The position numbers were made by a program, and so were the translations under genes. Shown here in pieces: positions 53,628 through 62,698 of a stretch of 64,000 nt of DNA (within the stretch, counting starts at the first letter, position 1; every line of letters begins with the position of its first letter). A model generated the notes under the pieces. It searched no databases. It was not told the origin of the DNA and saw only the letters and a program-made list of their open reading frames with translations. Source of the stretch: Actinomyces sp. ph3 (GTDB lineage: Bacteria > Actinomycetota > Actinomycetes > Actinomycetales > Actinomycetaceae); contig NZ_CAGY01000001.1 in NCBI RefSeq assembly GCF_000308055.1, positions 186,001 to 250,000 on the forward strand, written 5' to 3'.

Positions 53628-54592
53628 CAGACGTCACTTTCCGCCCCGAAGTCACGAGAAACATCCTCGCGAGCTTTCTCAATCTGTTTTTGAGACTTCT
53701 TCGTCCGATGCGCAACGACGATAAAAGCAATCACGCCCAAGGCCAGACAGATCGCTCCATAGATCAGATACTCGCTATTTCCGCCTTGTTCACGCGGTGC
53801 CTGCGGCTTGGCAGTGTGCGTCCCCTCTTTCGTCGAGGCCGCGAGCGCACTTGGCGCGAGTGCACGGGCTTCTTCAACCTTTGCCTCATCGCCAACGACA
53901 AACCGAAGAGTATCTGCCACGCATTGCGGTGTCTCTTTGTCCCCAAAGCACCAGCGCACGCTGAGTGCGTAAGCCCCCGGAGCAGAAAACGCCCAGTTCG
54001 CGTGAACGTGTGTATTTGCCTCGACCCAGATATCTGATTGGGAGGAAGTAGAAGAGTCATATAAGACTGTCGGTGCCCCGAAAGCCCCATCTTGCAGGAA
54101 AAGCCAGGCTTGACCGGGGCCCTGAAGGTTGCCCAGTGTCATTGTTGCGCCACTGCCCATAACCTTAATGAGTTCTGGGTCTTGAGTGTTCCATCCCAGC
54201 CAAACGACCTTGGGGTTTTGAGTCTGGGGAATGACCCAGTACGACTCTCCCTCATGCGCGTGCAGGAATGCATAGCTGGGGTCTGAGGGGACCTGAAGCC
54301 GGCCCGAATCGCTCACGCGAAATACAAGAGTGTCCAAAGGACGCCAGATCGGTGTTTCTCCTGAGTCATCACGTGCCAGAATCTCAGGTTTCGAATCAAC
54401 AATCTTTGGGCCCAAGTCAACGTGACCGCGTTCAATCGTCGCTTCTTCGCGCACCACTTGTTCTGAGGAATCTACGTGCTGAGTGAGAGGATCATCCGCT
54501 GCCGCTGGCAGTACGACACTGGCGCTCACAGCAATACTGACAAAGAGCGCCGATATCACCCGCGCTAAATTTTTCGCGCCATTCCTTTTCAT
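53627..54592 (-). CDS. Surface-anchored repeat protein associated with metal ABC transporter
   Basis: A 321-residue exported protein. Signal peptide ending SVVLPAAA, then one actinobacterial surface-anchored domain (TIGR03769): RGHVDLGPKIVDSKPEI near residue 55, IWRPLDTLVFRVSD, YWVIPQTQNPKVVWLGWNTQDPELI, LQGPGQAWLF and the closing HVHANWAFSAPGAYALSVRW near 205. Ala/Thr-rich spacer, a membrane helix (YLIYGAICLALGVIAFIVVA) and a Lys/Arg/Glu-rich cytoplasmic tail end it; no LPxTG. ATG 54592 overlaps the upstream stop (ATGA) and follows AAAGGAT. Possibly a metal or ligand capture partner. Confidence 0.85.
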   Translation of the reverse strand: MKRNGAKNLARVISALFVSIAVSASVVLPAAADDPLTQHVDSSEQVVREEATIERGHVDLGPKIVDSKPEILARDDSGETPIWRPLDTLVFRVSDSGRLQVPSDPSYAFLHAHEGESYWVIPQTQNPKVVWLGWNTQDPELIKVMGSGATMTLGNLQGPGQAWLFLQDGAFGAPTVLYDSSTSSQSDIWVEANTHVHANWAFSAPGAYALSVRWCFGDKETPQCVADTLRFVVGDEAKVEEARALAPSALAASTKEGTHTAKPQAPREQGGNSEYLIYGAICLALGVIAFIVVAHRTKKSQKQIEKAREDVSRDFGAESDV

Positions 54593-56217
54593 GATGTGTG
54601 ATCCTTTCCTAAACACCGCGACAGTGAGCGTGCATTCGCTTTCATCATGTCGATATACGTCGGGGCGTCTTCATCCAAAGTGTCGCCATACAGCCCGCAG
54701 ACTCGAACACCGTTTTCTTCCGCAACTTGCGCAATCACAGGGTGACGCTTACGCTTTTGCGGTTCCAAGAAAACCGCGGATATTTTCATATTCTTCAAGG
54801 TCTCAGCGATGCGTTTGCGATCGGCAATTGAGGCCTCGGTCCCGTCCTGAGCACTCAGATAACCTGCGATTTCAAAGTCATAAGCACGTGCAAGATAGGC
54901 ATATGCATCGTGCGTAGTGACTAGCTTGCGATCAAGTGGATTGATGCCTGCAATCGTCTGTGAAACCTCGCGATCAGTCTCATCGAGTTTCGCAATATAG
55001 GCCGAGGCATTGGCTGCGTATTGCGCACTGTGCTCAGGATCGCGCGTTGATAGTGCATTCTCAATGACTCGTACATAAGCCTGCGCATTATGAATGTCAT
55101 GCCATGCATGTGGATCAATGTCACCGTGGACGTGTTTGCCCAGCACTGCTTGAGGCAGAACATAGGCCTGACCATCACCCGACCCGATGAACTCCCATCC
55201 CCGACCTTTGGGAATCTCGCGCAAAGTACGTGATGGAACATCAATCAGCACGCGCTCGATATCCAAAGAGGCCAGAGTTGAAGGTAAGCCGTTGCTTTCC
55301 TCAACGGCTTCGCGTAGTGGCGCCCCCTCAGGTACTCCACCGTCTTTTTCTCGGTCAACCATCAGGGTTAATGCGCGAGACTTCAGGTCCACGGTGATGT
55401 CGCTGTGGCCTCGTCGGAGAAGAAAGAGACCACGTTCCTGGGCAACTTTCTCTGAATCAATTCCCACCGCAAAAGTCACCTGCGAGGCAGGAAGCTCAAT
55501 GGGCTCCGCGTCAGCAGTTACCCGCAAGCGCGCTCGTAAATGCAGCGTGTAGACACCGGGCTGAGTAAAAACCCAGCTCATGTGTTGGTGTGCCCCAACG
55601 GGCAGAATCGAAGTATCGGTTGCCCAATGATTACCGGCATCAAAACCATCTCGAGAGGCAAAGGCAATCTCGGGACTTCCAAAACTTGTCGTGATGTAAG
55701 CACATGCGTACCCCGGCCCCTCAACATCAGTGACAGAGAGTTCAACTTGGGACGATCGCGTTGCCCCACTCTGGCTTCCGTCACCGTAGACTCGCATCCC
55801 AAGCCAGGGAGTGTCCAGGGAGCGATCTTCAACAAGAGGAATCAAGCTACCGCCAAACTTTGCGCTTTCTTCCGCCAAGGACAGTGAAAGAGCGTCCTTG
55901 GGAAGATTCGCATCGAGCGCGCGAATCACCGAGTGGTCTTCGAGCATCAGGTAATTCGTGACGGCAATATCCGCGTAGGCGATATCGCGGATTCCTCTCA
56001 GGCTCAGTTCCCAGGAATGTGGATCTGCACCGTTGGGAATCAGCTGATGAACATCGACATAGTCGCCACCGACATTTCGTGCTAAATCAGCCAAGATCCC
56101 AGTTGTGGCTACGATACTCAGTCGCTGTGATGAGGCATCGACATGCGGCGCGCATCCTCCAGTTACTGCAGCAAGTACGCATGTAAGAGCTACTACTGCA
56201 ATTCGCGCAATCTTCAC
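54589..56217 (-). CDS. Anchored-repeat ABC transporter substrate-binding protein
   Basis: A 542-residue lipoprotein: signal ending LAAVTGGC. The first lobe is ZnuA-like (IVATTGILADLARNVGG, metal His in NGADPHSWELS). A surface-anchored repeat is inserted at about residues 115-250 (RSLDTPWLGMRVYGD, GPGYACAYI, GAHQHMSWVFTQPGVYTL). The ZnuA fold resumes (HGDIDPHAWHDIHNAQAYV, TTHDAYAYLARAY, LEPQ, GLYGDTLDE). Metal-ligand His and Asp positions are kept. This split arrangement is the family TIGR03772. GTG 56217 overlaps the upstream TGA. The metal is probably Zn or Mn. Confidence 0.85.
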   Translation of the reverse strand: MKIARIAVVALTCVLAAVTGGCAPHVDASSQRLSIVATTGILADLARNVGGDYVDVHQLIPNGADPHSWELSLRGIRDIAYADIAVTNYLMLEDHSVIRALDANLPKDALSLSLAEESAKFGGSLIPLVEDRSLDTPWLGMRVYGDGSQSGATRSSQVELSVTDVEGPGYACAYITTSFGSPEIAFASRDGFDAGNHWATDTSILPVGAHQHMSWVFTQPGVYTLHLRARLRVTADAEPIELPASQVTFAVGIDSEKVAQERGLFLLRRGHSDITVDLKSRALTLMVDREKDGGVPEGAPLREAVEESNGLPSTLASLDIERVLIDVPSRTLREIPKGRGWEFIGSGDGQAYVLPQAVLGKHVHGDIDPHAWHDIHNAQAYVRVIENALSTRDPEHSAQYAANASAYIAKLDETDREVSQTIAGINPLDRKLVTTHDAYAYLARAYDFEIAGYLSAQDGTEASIADRKRIAETLKNMKISAVFLEPQKRKRHPVIAQVAEENGVRVCGLYGDTLDEDAPTYIDMMKANARSLSRCLGKDHTS

Positions 56218-58610
56218 TGCCTCACCCGCATGCGAGTTGAGACCATGACGCACCCGCATCCCATGAGGAGGGCCGCGAGGATTATGGGAGCAAGCTCTGC
56301 CGCGCCCACACCCGTTGATGCTAGGCTGCACGGTTGTCCCGAGGCCGTGCGGCCGACGATTGCGTAAACCAGAGGACGTCCGTGCTCCCCTGTTCCACCG
56401 GCTGCGATCAAGGACCCAGCCGCTCCACTCCCGCTTCCACGCAAGTCCTCGCCACGAGGGGTGACATTCATAGCGATCGTGAGTTGGTAGGAGCCTGGCT
56501 CGGTAAAGACCCAGTTTTGGTGAGCATGAGTGTTGGCAGGCAGGGTGTAGCTCGTTCCTGCACCGTCGAAAACGTGAGTGCCAATTCCTGCCCCCAGGCT
56601 TCCCGATTCAAAGACTGCAACATTTCCGGGGCCTTGAACATCAAGAAGAGAGAAACGGACCTGCCCACTGGTCTCAGTCACGATTTCTTCACGCTGTGAA
56701 TTCATCCCGAGCCACGGGACCCCTCGAATCTGGGTAGCGGGAATCATCCACACGTCCTGCCCGGGATCCGCGGCATAGCTCAGAGCTTCAGGAGCCTTGA
56801 TCTTTGCCTTCTCTCCCAGCGCGAAGGTCATTGATGCGGGGTCTTTCCACACCGCAGGGACAGATCGGTCATCTTTAATTCGCGCGACTAATTGACCGTT
56901 TTCAATGGCCGGTCCCAGATCAAAGTGCCCATCAGTAATTCCGCCTTCACTACCAACCTGAACATTCAGGGTCGTAATTGCCTGATTGGGAGTTTCGCTA
57001 TCGCTGCGGATACGTGAGACTTCATCTTCATCTGCTTCACGGGTAATACGAGTTGCAATACAGCGCTCAGACCCAACGCGCTGTGGTGCATCACGCGTGA
57101 GTGATTCTTCCTCGCCGCCTGCAGCGCTTTCTTCAACCGCTGGGGGAAGTACCCCGCCGCTTTGAACAGCTGAGTTCTGCGGCGTCGACACCCCTTGGGT
57201 GCCTCCTACCTCAATGAGGTACGCAGCGCTACGTGTCGTTTCAAAAGAACCGTCATTTCGATATGCACGCGCTTGAACGCTCAGTTCATAGATTCCTGCT
57301 TGAGAAAAGACCCAATTGGCATGCGTGTGCGAAAGATAATCTTGAGCAATTGTTGAGCCATGTGGATCTAGCTCAAATCCTCCCGAACGCAGTCGCGAAC
57401 TACGACCCGAAAGGAAGTCTTCGGTCCACAGTGAAATACGTCCACCGTTGGGATGGGTGTAGCTGACATCAAATTCAACGCGTTCAAATCCTGCTGGTGC
57501 AAGAGAGAGAACATCCCATCCGGGCCACGGCAAAGTTGGATCTTGAGTTTGCGGAAGGAAATATCCAGTGCCACCGGCGACAATGTCTTGAGGAAGCGAG
57601 TGCGTCAGAGCAGAGGAAGGAACGATCAAGCGGAGTTCTTCAGCTTCGTGTTGAACCCCCGATCCGGTGACGTCTTCCACCACCTTCAATACGGGCAGTC
57701 CCGAATCATCAAGTGTCATGTAGAAGAGGTCAATATGCCCGTGGTCAAGAACAAGACGACGCTCGCTAGAGTTCACGCGAGGAGCCGCTTGGGTGTGCGC
57801 ACTCATTGACGAGGCCAGTGAAGCGTCGCGAGCTTCTCTTGCCTCAGGGAGCGGGGCTCCCCCACTTTGTACAGATTCTTGCTCTTCACTGCTCTTCGAG
57901 GACGAGACGTCAGTGCTCTGTTCGGGCTCTTGCGTCTGGGCCTGGAGAGCTTCAATGCTCGCGCTGAACTCGGCCTCGGCGATAAGACGAGGCTCCTGCC
58001 CCGGGATTACTTCCTGAATGCGAAGACGCAGCGAGCGAATACCAAGCTCAGCAAAACGTGCATGCAGGGGGCCAGCTGCGAAGTCCTCTCCCCTGGCCTC
58101 GAGAACAAATCCTCGAAAGAGTTCCTCGGTGCCGTCGATCTCTTCTTCAAACGCGCTTCCACGACCGAGATGCTCCGGGGAATCAAAACTCAGTGAGTGC
58201 GGAGCAATTTTATCCAGATCTGCAGCACCTGCTCGTGCGCTTAATTCAACGGAATACTGCGAATCCGCTGTAAACACAGAAGGGTTGAAATGAACAGCGA
58301 GTTCATAACCCCCATCAATTTCGCGATCAGTGTCGCGAGGAACTTGGGTGGTTCGAAGTCGAAGTGCGCCATCATGAAGGGGAGACTCTTCGCCCTTTTC
58401 TCCAGTAGTACACAGAGACTTCGGTGCCTCGTTGTTATCTTCAAGGCACGTCGAGACTTGAAGACTATCGCTTAAAAGGTGCTCGTCTTGGGAGGAGGAT
58501 AGAGCCTCCGCTTGAGTCGGGGCTGGAAGAAGAATCCACGCACTCATCACTGCAATAGTGATCAATAGCGAAAACAGGGCACGTGTTGTCCTGCGGCATA
58601 ATGATGACAT
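56214..58610 (-). CDS. Choice-of-anchor M / anchored-repeat cell-surface protein
   Basis: A 798-residue surface protein, first of the operon. Signal peptide ends LLPAPTQAEA. About residues 60-240 form an unassigned domain; then a Ser/Glu-rich spacer; two surface-anchored repeats follow (LVLDHGHIDLFYMTLDDSG near 285 and ITDGHFDLGPAIENGQLVARI near 570), each closing with THANWVFSQAGIYELSV- or HAHQNWVFTEPGSYQLTI-type motifs. The C-terminus is SLASTGVGAAELAPIILAALL and a basic tail, a degenerate sortase-like signal (LASTG) with membrane anchor. The start 58610 has GAGAGATGG ahead; 58616 is an alternative. Function is likely metal capture, not proven. Confidence 0.82.
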   Translation of the reverse strand: MSSLCRRTTRALFSLLITIAVMSAWILLPAPTQAEALSSSQDEHLLSDSLQVSTCLEDNNEAPKSLCTTGEKGEESPLHDGALRLRTTQVPRDTDREIDGGYELAVHFNPSVFTADSQYSVELSARAGAADLDKIAPHSLSFDSPEHLGRGSAFEEEIDGTEELFRGFVLEARGEDFAAGPLHARFAELGIRSLRLRIQEVIPGQEPRLIAEAEFSASIEALQAQTQEPEQSTDVSSSKSSEEQESVQSGGAPLPEAREARDASLASSMSAHTQAAPRVNSSERRLVLDHGHIDLFYMTLDDSGLPVLKVVEDVTGSGVQHEAEELRLIVPSSALTHSLPQDIVAGGTGYFLPQTQDPTLPWPGWDVLSLAPAGFERVEFDVSYTHPNGGRISLWTEDFLSGRSSRLRSGGFELDPHGSTIAQDYLSHTHANWVFSQAGIYELSVQARAYRNDGSFETTRSAAYLIEVGGTQGVSTPQNSAVQSGGVLPPAVEESAAGGEEESLTRDAPQRVGSERCIATRITREADEDEVSRIRSDSETPNQAITTLNVQVGSEGGITDGHFDLGPAIENGQLVARIKDDRSVPAVWKDPASMTFALGEKAKIKAPEALSYAADPGQDVWMIPATQIRGVPWLGMNSQREEIVTETSGQVRFSLLDVQGPGNVAVFESGSLGAGIGTHVFDGAGTSYTLPANTHAHQNWVFTEPGSYQLTIAMNVTPRGEDLRGSGSGAAGSLIAAGGTGEHGRPLVYAIVGRTASGQPCSLASTGVGAAELAPIILAALLMGCGCVMVSTRMRVRQ

Positions 58611-58623
58611 GACCATCTCTCTA

Positions 58624-58644
58624 GAATGATAATCGTTCTCATTC
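58624..58644. promoter_or_regulatory. Zur/Fur-like operator of anchored-repeat metal operon
   Basis: An inverted repeat GAATGATAA-N3-TTCTCATTC with one mismatch between the arms. The inner 7-1-7 form TGATAAT-C-GTTCTCA matches the Zur box pattern TGATAATnATTATCA. It overlaps the expected transcription start and lies 14 bases before the first gene of a metal importer operon. Which Fur-family regulator binds is inferred; zinc is the best guess. Confidence 0.72.
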
Positions 58645-58646
58645 CC

Positions 58647-58676
58647 ATTAAAGAGGGTAGTCACGCCTCAAGTCAA
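58647..58676 (-). promoter_or_regulatory. Promoter of anchored-repeat operon
   Basis: On the minus strand TTGACT (58676-58671) and TTTAAT (58652-58647) are separated by 18 bases, close to the sigma-A consensus. The start would fall within the Zur/Fur-like operator. Confidence 0.6.
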
Positions 58677-58691
58677 ATGGAGTGCGTAGCT

Positions 58692-59714
58692 CTAGTTAAA
58701 TCCCAACACCCATTGAGAAATGTGATAACCAGCCATAATCACGGCGCGTCCCGGCTTTGAGCGCATCGCAATCAGGCGCCCAAGCAGATCCTTGCGTACC
58801 GCGTCGTAAGCTTCCGGCTTTTTCATCTGAAGCTGCGCCCAAAGCTCGTCCTTACGAGCGAGATTCTCCTCAGTTCCCGAGCGCAAAAGCATCACCGTGC
58901 AGATGACACAGTTGATACGCAGATAGTGCACAAGATAGCGGTACAGATGAGGTGGAACCTCATCAGGAGCTGGAATAGCATCGACCATCGCCGAATTCAC
59001 TCGCAGCAATTGATCAACACGCGAAATCATGACCTGCTCGTTGACCGATTGATCGTCACGCCCAATGAAATAGCGGTAGAGATCGACATCGAGATACTCA
59101 AAAGTACGAACATCAATGACCGGAACAAAAGAGTAAATGAAATCAACATAGAAGGTGTGCTCAGGGAGGACCAGACCAGAGCGACGAACCAAATCTGTCC
59201 GCAAGATTAAGGCGTGCATCATCAGATACTGGTCGTACCGACAACGACGAATCTGATCCCATGAGATTACGCGATCCCTAGGCATCACATTTCCGTAGCG
59301 GATGACTGCTTTATGGCTCTTTCCTTGCTTCTCATACACGTAATTGGCAAGCAAAAGATCTAATGGTTCACCCTGCGCTTCGCGAAGCTCCAAGCGTTCA
59401 AGGGCGCGCTTAAGCGCCAAGCGATCCAACCAGTCATCTGCATCGAGGATTTTAAGGTAGCGCCCACGAGCACCTGCAATACCAGCATTAACAGCGCCGC
59501 CGTGGCCAGCATTCTTCTGATGGATAACTCGGATATGATCTGGATCCGATTGGACCAATCCATCAGCAATCGCAGCAGTGGCGTCGGTTGATCCATCATC
59601 AACGATGAGCACCTCAACCTGGTCAAATCCACGCACTGAGGAGACTGCACGATCAAGGTAATCCTGAGCGTTATACGAAGGAATGACAACGGTGAGCACA
59701 AAACTTGGTTCCAC
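58692..59714 (-). CDS. Glycosyltransferase family 2
   Basis: A 340-residue GT-A enzyme: LTVVIPSYNAQDYLDRAVSSV at the start, VEVLIVDDGSTDATAAIADG near residue 30, GAVNAGIAGARGRYLKILDADDWLD near 70-95 with the metal-binding DDD/DxD region. The rest has no membrane spans but amphipathic parts. It would transfer a sugar to a wall or surface acceptor. Start GTG 59714 (alternative GTG 59699): no ATG precedes the fold, and a TATCAT lies just upstream. It is divergent from the PTS EIIB gene. Confidence 0.85.
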   Translation of the reverse strand: MEPSFVLTVVIPSYNAQDYLDRAVSSVRGFDQVEVLIVDDGSTDATAAIADGLVQSDPDHIRVIHQKNAGHGGAVNAGIAGARGRYLKILDADDWLDRLALKRALERLELREAQGEPLDLLLANYVYEKQGKSHKAVIRYGNVMPRDRVISWDQIRRCRYDQYLMMHALILRTDLVRRSGLVLPEHTFYVDFIYSFVPVIDVRTFEYLDVDLYRYFIGRDDQSVNEQVMISRVDQLLRVNSAMVDAIPAPDEVPPHLYRYLVHYLRINCVICTVMLLRSGTEENLARKDELWAQLQMKKPEAYDAVRKDLLGRLIAMRSKPGRAVIMAGYHISQWVLGFN

Positions 59715-59824
59715 CTGTTGAATGATAGTGCATGAAGCGCTCTTTCTTAGCGAAATATTATGAAAACATGGTGCTTTTCGGGCTATCCTTGATGGAAGGG
59801 CTAATTCGCAATGGGGAGGCAATT

Positions 59825-60055
59825 ATGAGCCAAGCACAAGAAATCCTGAATGCACTGGGTGGCTGGGATAACCTGACCGACCTTCAGCATTGCATCACCC
59901 GAATCCGCGTTGATTTTAAAGATGATTCGAAGATCGACGAGGCCGCATTGCGCAAGGCAGGCGCCTTCGGTGTCGTCGTCGTTGGCTCGCACGCACAGAT
60001 CGTCATGGGTCCACAGGCAGAGGAAATCGCAGAGGAAATTAACACACTGAAGTGA
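59825..60055 (+). CDS. PTS EIIB component, glucose/sucrose family (free-standing)
   Basis: A 76-residue EIIB protein. The phospho-cysteine is C23 in LQHCITRIRVDF, within ALGGWDNLTDL before it and GVVVVGSHAQIVMGPQAEEI after it. ATG 59825 follows GGGAGG. Its stop overlaps the GTG start of the EIIA gene by four bases. No EIIC gene is next to it, which is unusual for this fused family. Confidence 0.88.
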   Translation: MSQAQEILNALGGWDNLTDLQHCITRIRVDFKDDSKIDEAALRKAGAFGVVVVGSHAQIVMGPQAEEIAEEINTLK

Positions 60056-60528
60056 GTCTTCAGCTCCTCTCCCCCATCCCTGGAACCCTGCGAAACCTCG
60101 CCGAGCTCTCAGATCCAGTTTTCGCCCAAGAAATCATGGGGCCGGGTTTCGCAATTATCCCCGACGAGGTTGACACCCTCGAGATACTCGCGCCCACAGC
60201 TGGGAAACTCAGTCACCAGCTTCCTCATGCATGCGCTCTGACAACGCCCGACGGCCTCAACATTTTGATTCATGCGGGGATTGACACTGTACAGCTCAAA
60301 GGCGAAGGCTTTTCAGCACTCCATCAATTAGGACAGCAGGTCGCTGCTGGAGAGCCACTCATTACGTGGGATCTTCGTCCAGCGCAGCAAGCAGGATACG
60401 CGCTTGACGTCGTTATCATCGCTATGCAACCGCCACAGACACTGTGCGAACTCTTAACCGCGTCTGGTTCACGCCTAGATGCTTTGGTGCCCTGCGCAGA
60501 TGTACGCAGGGCACCAAAGAGCAGCTAA
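60052..60528 (+). CDS. PTS EIIA component, glucose family (Crr-like)
   Basis: A 158-residue EIIA of the glucose type. The active-site His are H59 in PHACALTTPDG and H74 in ILIHAGIDTVQLKGEGF. Typical elements PIPGTLRNLAELSDPVFAQEIMGPGFAI and AAGEPLITWD are visible. It is coupled to EIIB. The last codons form one arm of a hairpin shared with the convergent malQ. It may phosphorylate EIIB and act as a regulator. Confidence 0.92.
   Translation: MSLQLLSPIPGTLRNLAELSDPVFAQEIMGPGFAIIPDEVDTLEILAPTAGKLSHQLPHACALTTPDGLNILIHAGIDTVQLKGEGFSALHQLGQQVAAGEPLITWDLRPAQQAGYALDVVIIAMQPPQTLCELLTASGSRLDALVPCADVRRAPKSS
60482..60519. terminator. Hairpin at the 3' end of the EIIA gene
   Basis: A perfect 15-bp stem (CTTTGGTGCCCTGCG at 60482-60496, complement 60505-60519), eight-base loop, wholly inside the last codons of the EIIA gene and just before the convergent malQ end. 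Likely a bidirectional terminator using coding sequence. Confidence 0.7.
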
Positions 60529-60531
60529 ATC

Positions 60532-62655
60532 CTAGCGAATATAGCGGTCCACGCTGGTCAAGAATCGCTTGACACGGTCACAATGCGCCATGTCATCAAT
60601 CAAGACTTCTTTGCCATTAAAGGCATGAAGTGGAACGCACCAATTCGGATACTCAGCATTCGTACCAGGAAGGTTCTGCGGTAATTTCTCACCAACAACA
60701 TCCACCAAAGAGACAGCCAAAAGAAGTGCAGGAGAGGCAGCAAGGTAAGCGTGCATCGCAAGAACAAGTTCTTCCTCACTGGGGTCATCTTCGTGAATGA
60801 AGCCGCCTTCTTTCAGGCGCGAGACCATTCGTTCGCGCTCGATGCGATCCGCATCGCGAACCTGGTCAAGGTCTTCGACCAAGAGTCCCAACTCATTGCG
60901 CAGTTCGGTGTGAGCACCTTCTAGGTAGCCCAATGTCGGAGGCAAATCATGCGTTGTTACTGCCGCAAGGCAAGAGCGGCGGTAGTGATCCGGCCATAGT
61001 GGCCATCCACTGCCGTCCTTCTCAAACCACAGAACGGAAGTACCCAAGATTCCACGATCATTGAGATAACCGCGAACCCAGGGCTCAACGGTTCCCAAAT
61101 CTTCGCCAATGACAACCGCACCGGCCCGCTGGGCCTCGAGCAGTACAATGCCCACCATGGCCTCGTGATCATAGGACACGTAGGCACCAGCCTGAGCACC
61201 CATCCCTTCAGGGATCCACCACAAGCGGAAGAGACCGAGGATATGGTCAATACGCACTGCTCCCGCGTACGAGAGCACAGAGCGCAACATATCCCGAAGC
61301 GGTGCATATCCCATTTGTGCAAGGGAGCGAGGTGACCACGGAGGCTGCGCCCAATTTTGCCCCTGCTGAGAGTACATATCCGGAGGCGCACCAACGCTCA
61401 TACCAGGGGCGAAGGCATCCGGCATCGACCAAATTTCCGAGCCCTTCGAATGCACCCCCACCGCTAGGTCAGACATGATCCCCATGTCCATTCCCAAACG
61501 GCGAGCACCTTCTTGAGCGCGGATCAACTGGTCGAAAACAATCCACTGGCACCACTGCCAAAACTCGATCTCAGAGGCGAGACGCTGACGCGCTTGCTCG
61601 ACACCCGGAGCATCAATGGAGGCATAGCGCTCGGGAAGGTTAATATCGCCATTTTCAAAGACCAAAGCAGACCACAGAGCAAAATTCTCTAAGGATTCTC
61701 CGCCTTGAGCACAGAAACGTTCAAACTGCGCCTGACGGCTAATCGAACGAGGGAGTTCAAAAATTTTACGCAGCGCTTTGAGCTTTGATTTCCATGAGAG
61801 GTCGCGGTCGACAATATCCTCATGGCTACGGGAGGCATGCAAATAGCGCGTAACAACCCCGCGTTCCTTACTGTCCATGTGCACATACTCATCGATGGCT
61901 TCAGGACGAATGTAGAGGGGGCTTGCCCAACGACGCGACACGGGAAGGTAAGGCGAATTCTCCTGCGGGAATCCGGGCTGCGGAGCATGAAGGGGGTTGA
62001 TTTGCAGGAAGTTTGCACCATTACGCGCAACGATCGCGGCTAGATCCGCCAGATCCTGCGTATCTCCCATTCCCCAGGAGCCGCTAGAGCGGGTCGAATA
62101 CAGTTGAGCCGCAACTCCCCAGCGCTTATGACCATCATCGAGACGGCTAGAAAGTCGCTGAGGAACAACCACCAAGGTTGACGAGCATTCGCTTCCATCT
62201 TCATGGCGTGCAACAATTCGATGCCACCCAAGAGGCAACCAATTCGGAATTTTAAAGGTGGCACGCCCAATCAGATTTCCATCGACCATACGCGGCGGAA
62301 TCCAACGATCAAGCTGCTGAAGCTCGTGATGCTGCCCATCTTCGGTCTCAACGTGGCACCAAACGCCCATCCCGTGAGGAACGTGAACAGGGATCTCCGC
62401 CTCGTTCCCCTGGCGACACACCGTAGTGGGAGGGAGGGGTGCCAACCAGACAAGATCCTCATTGTGGCGGAAAGCTTCATCAATCTCACCATGCGAAGGC
62501 TCTGAAGAAAGCGAGAAACCCAACGAATTCAACACTGCGACGAGGGAGGCATCTTCAACGTGCTTCCAGTTTCCATACCAATCCCAGAAACCGGTAGAGA
62601 CCCCAACAGTCTCAGCGAGTTCACGCAGGCGCTCTGTTACCGTCTGACTTGCCAT
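60532..62655 (-). CDS. malQ: 4-alpha-glucanotransferase (amylomaltase)
   Basis: A 707-residue GH77 enzyme that rearranges maltodextrins. N-terminal extension of about 150 residues, then the barrel: WGVAAQLYSTRSSGSWGMGDTQDLADLA near 165, NFLQINPLHAP, ENSPYLPVSRRW, MGIMSDLAVGVHSKGSEIW (with nucleophile-region Asp), VRIDHILGLFRLWWIPEG, VIGEDLGTVEPWVRGYLND and TTHDLPPTLGYLEG. The catalytic Asp, Glu and Asp positions appear intact. ATG 62655 follows AGAGGGGAC. Confidence 0.93.
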   Translation of the reverse strand: MASQTVTERLRELAETVGVSTGFWDWYGNWKHVEDASLVAVLNSLGFSLSSEPSHGEIDEAFRHNEDLVWLAPLPPTTVCRQGNEAEIPVHVPHGMGVWCHVETEDGQHHELQQLDRWIPPRMVDGNLIGRATFKIPNWLPLGWHRIVARHEDGSECSSTLVVVPQRLSSRLDDGHKRWGVAAQLYSTRSSGSWGMGDTQDLADLAAIVARNGANFLQINPLHAPQPGFPQENSPYLPVSRRWASPLYIRPEAIDEYVHMDSKERGVVTRYLHASRSHEDIVDRDLSWKSKLKALRKIFELPRSISRQAQFERFCAQGGESLENFALWSALVFENGDINLPERYASIDAPGVEQARQRLASEIEFWQWCQWIVFDQLIRAQEGARRLGMDMGIMSDLAVGVHSKGSEIWSMPDAFAPGMSVGAPPDMYSQQGQNWAQPPWSPRSLAQMGYAPLRDMLRSVLSYAGAVRIDHILGLFRLWWIPEGMGAQAGAYVSYDHEAMVGIVLLEAQRAGAVVIGEDLGTVEPWVRGYLNDRGILGTSVLWFEKDGSGWPLWPDHYRRSCLAAVTTHDLPPTLGYLEGAHTELRNELGLLVEDLDQVRDADRIERERMVSRLKEGGFIHEDDPSEEELVLAMHAYLAASPALLLAVSLVDVVGEKLPQNLPGTNAEYPNWCVPLHAFNGKEVLIDDMAHCDRVKRFLTSVDRYIR

Positions 62656-62698
62656 AAGGTCCCCTCTGAAATACAGCAATGCCCCTCTATTTTATGGG

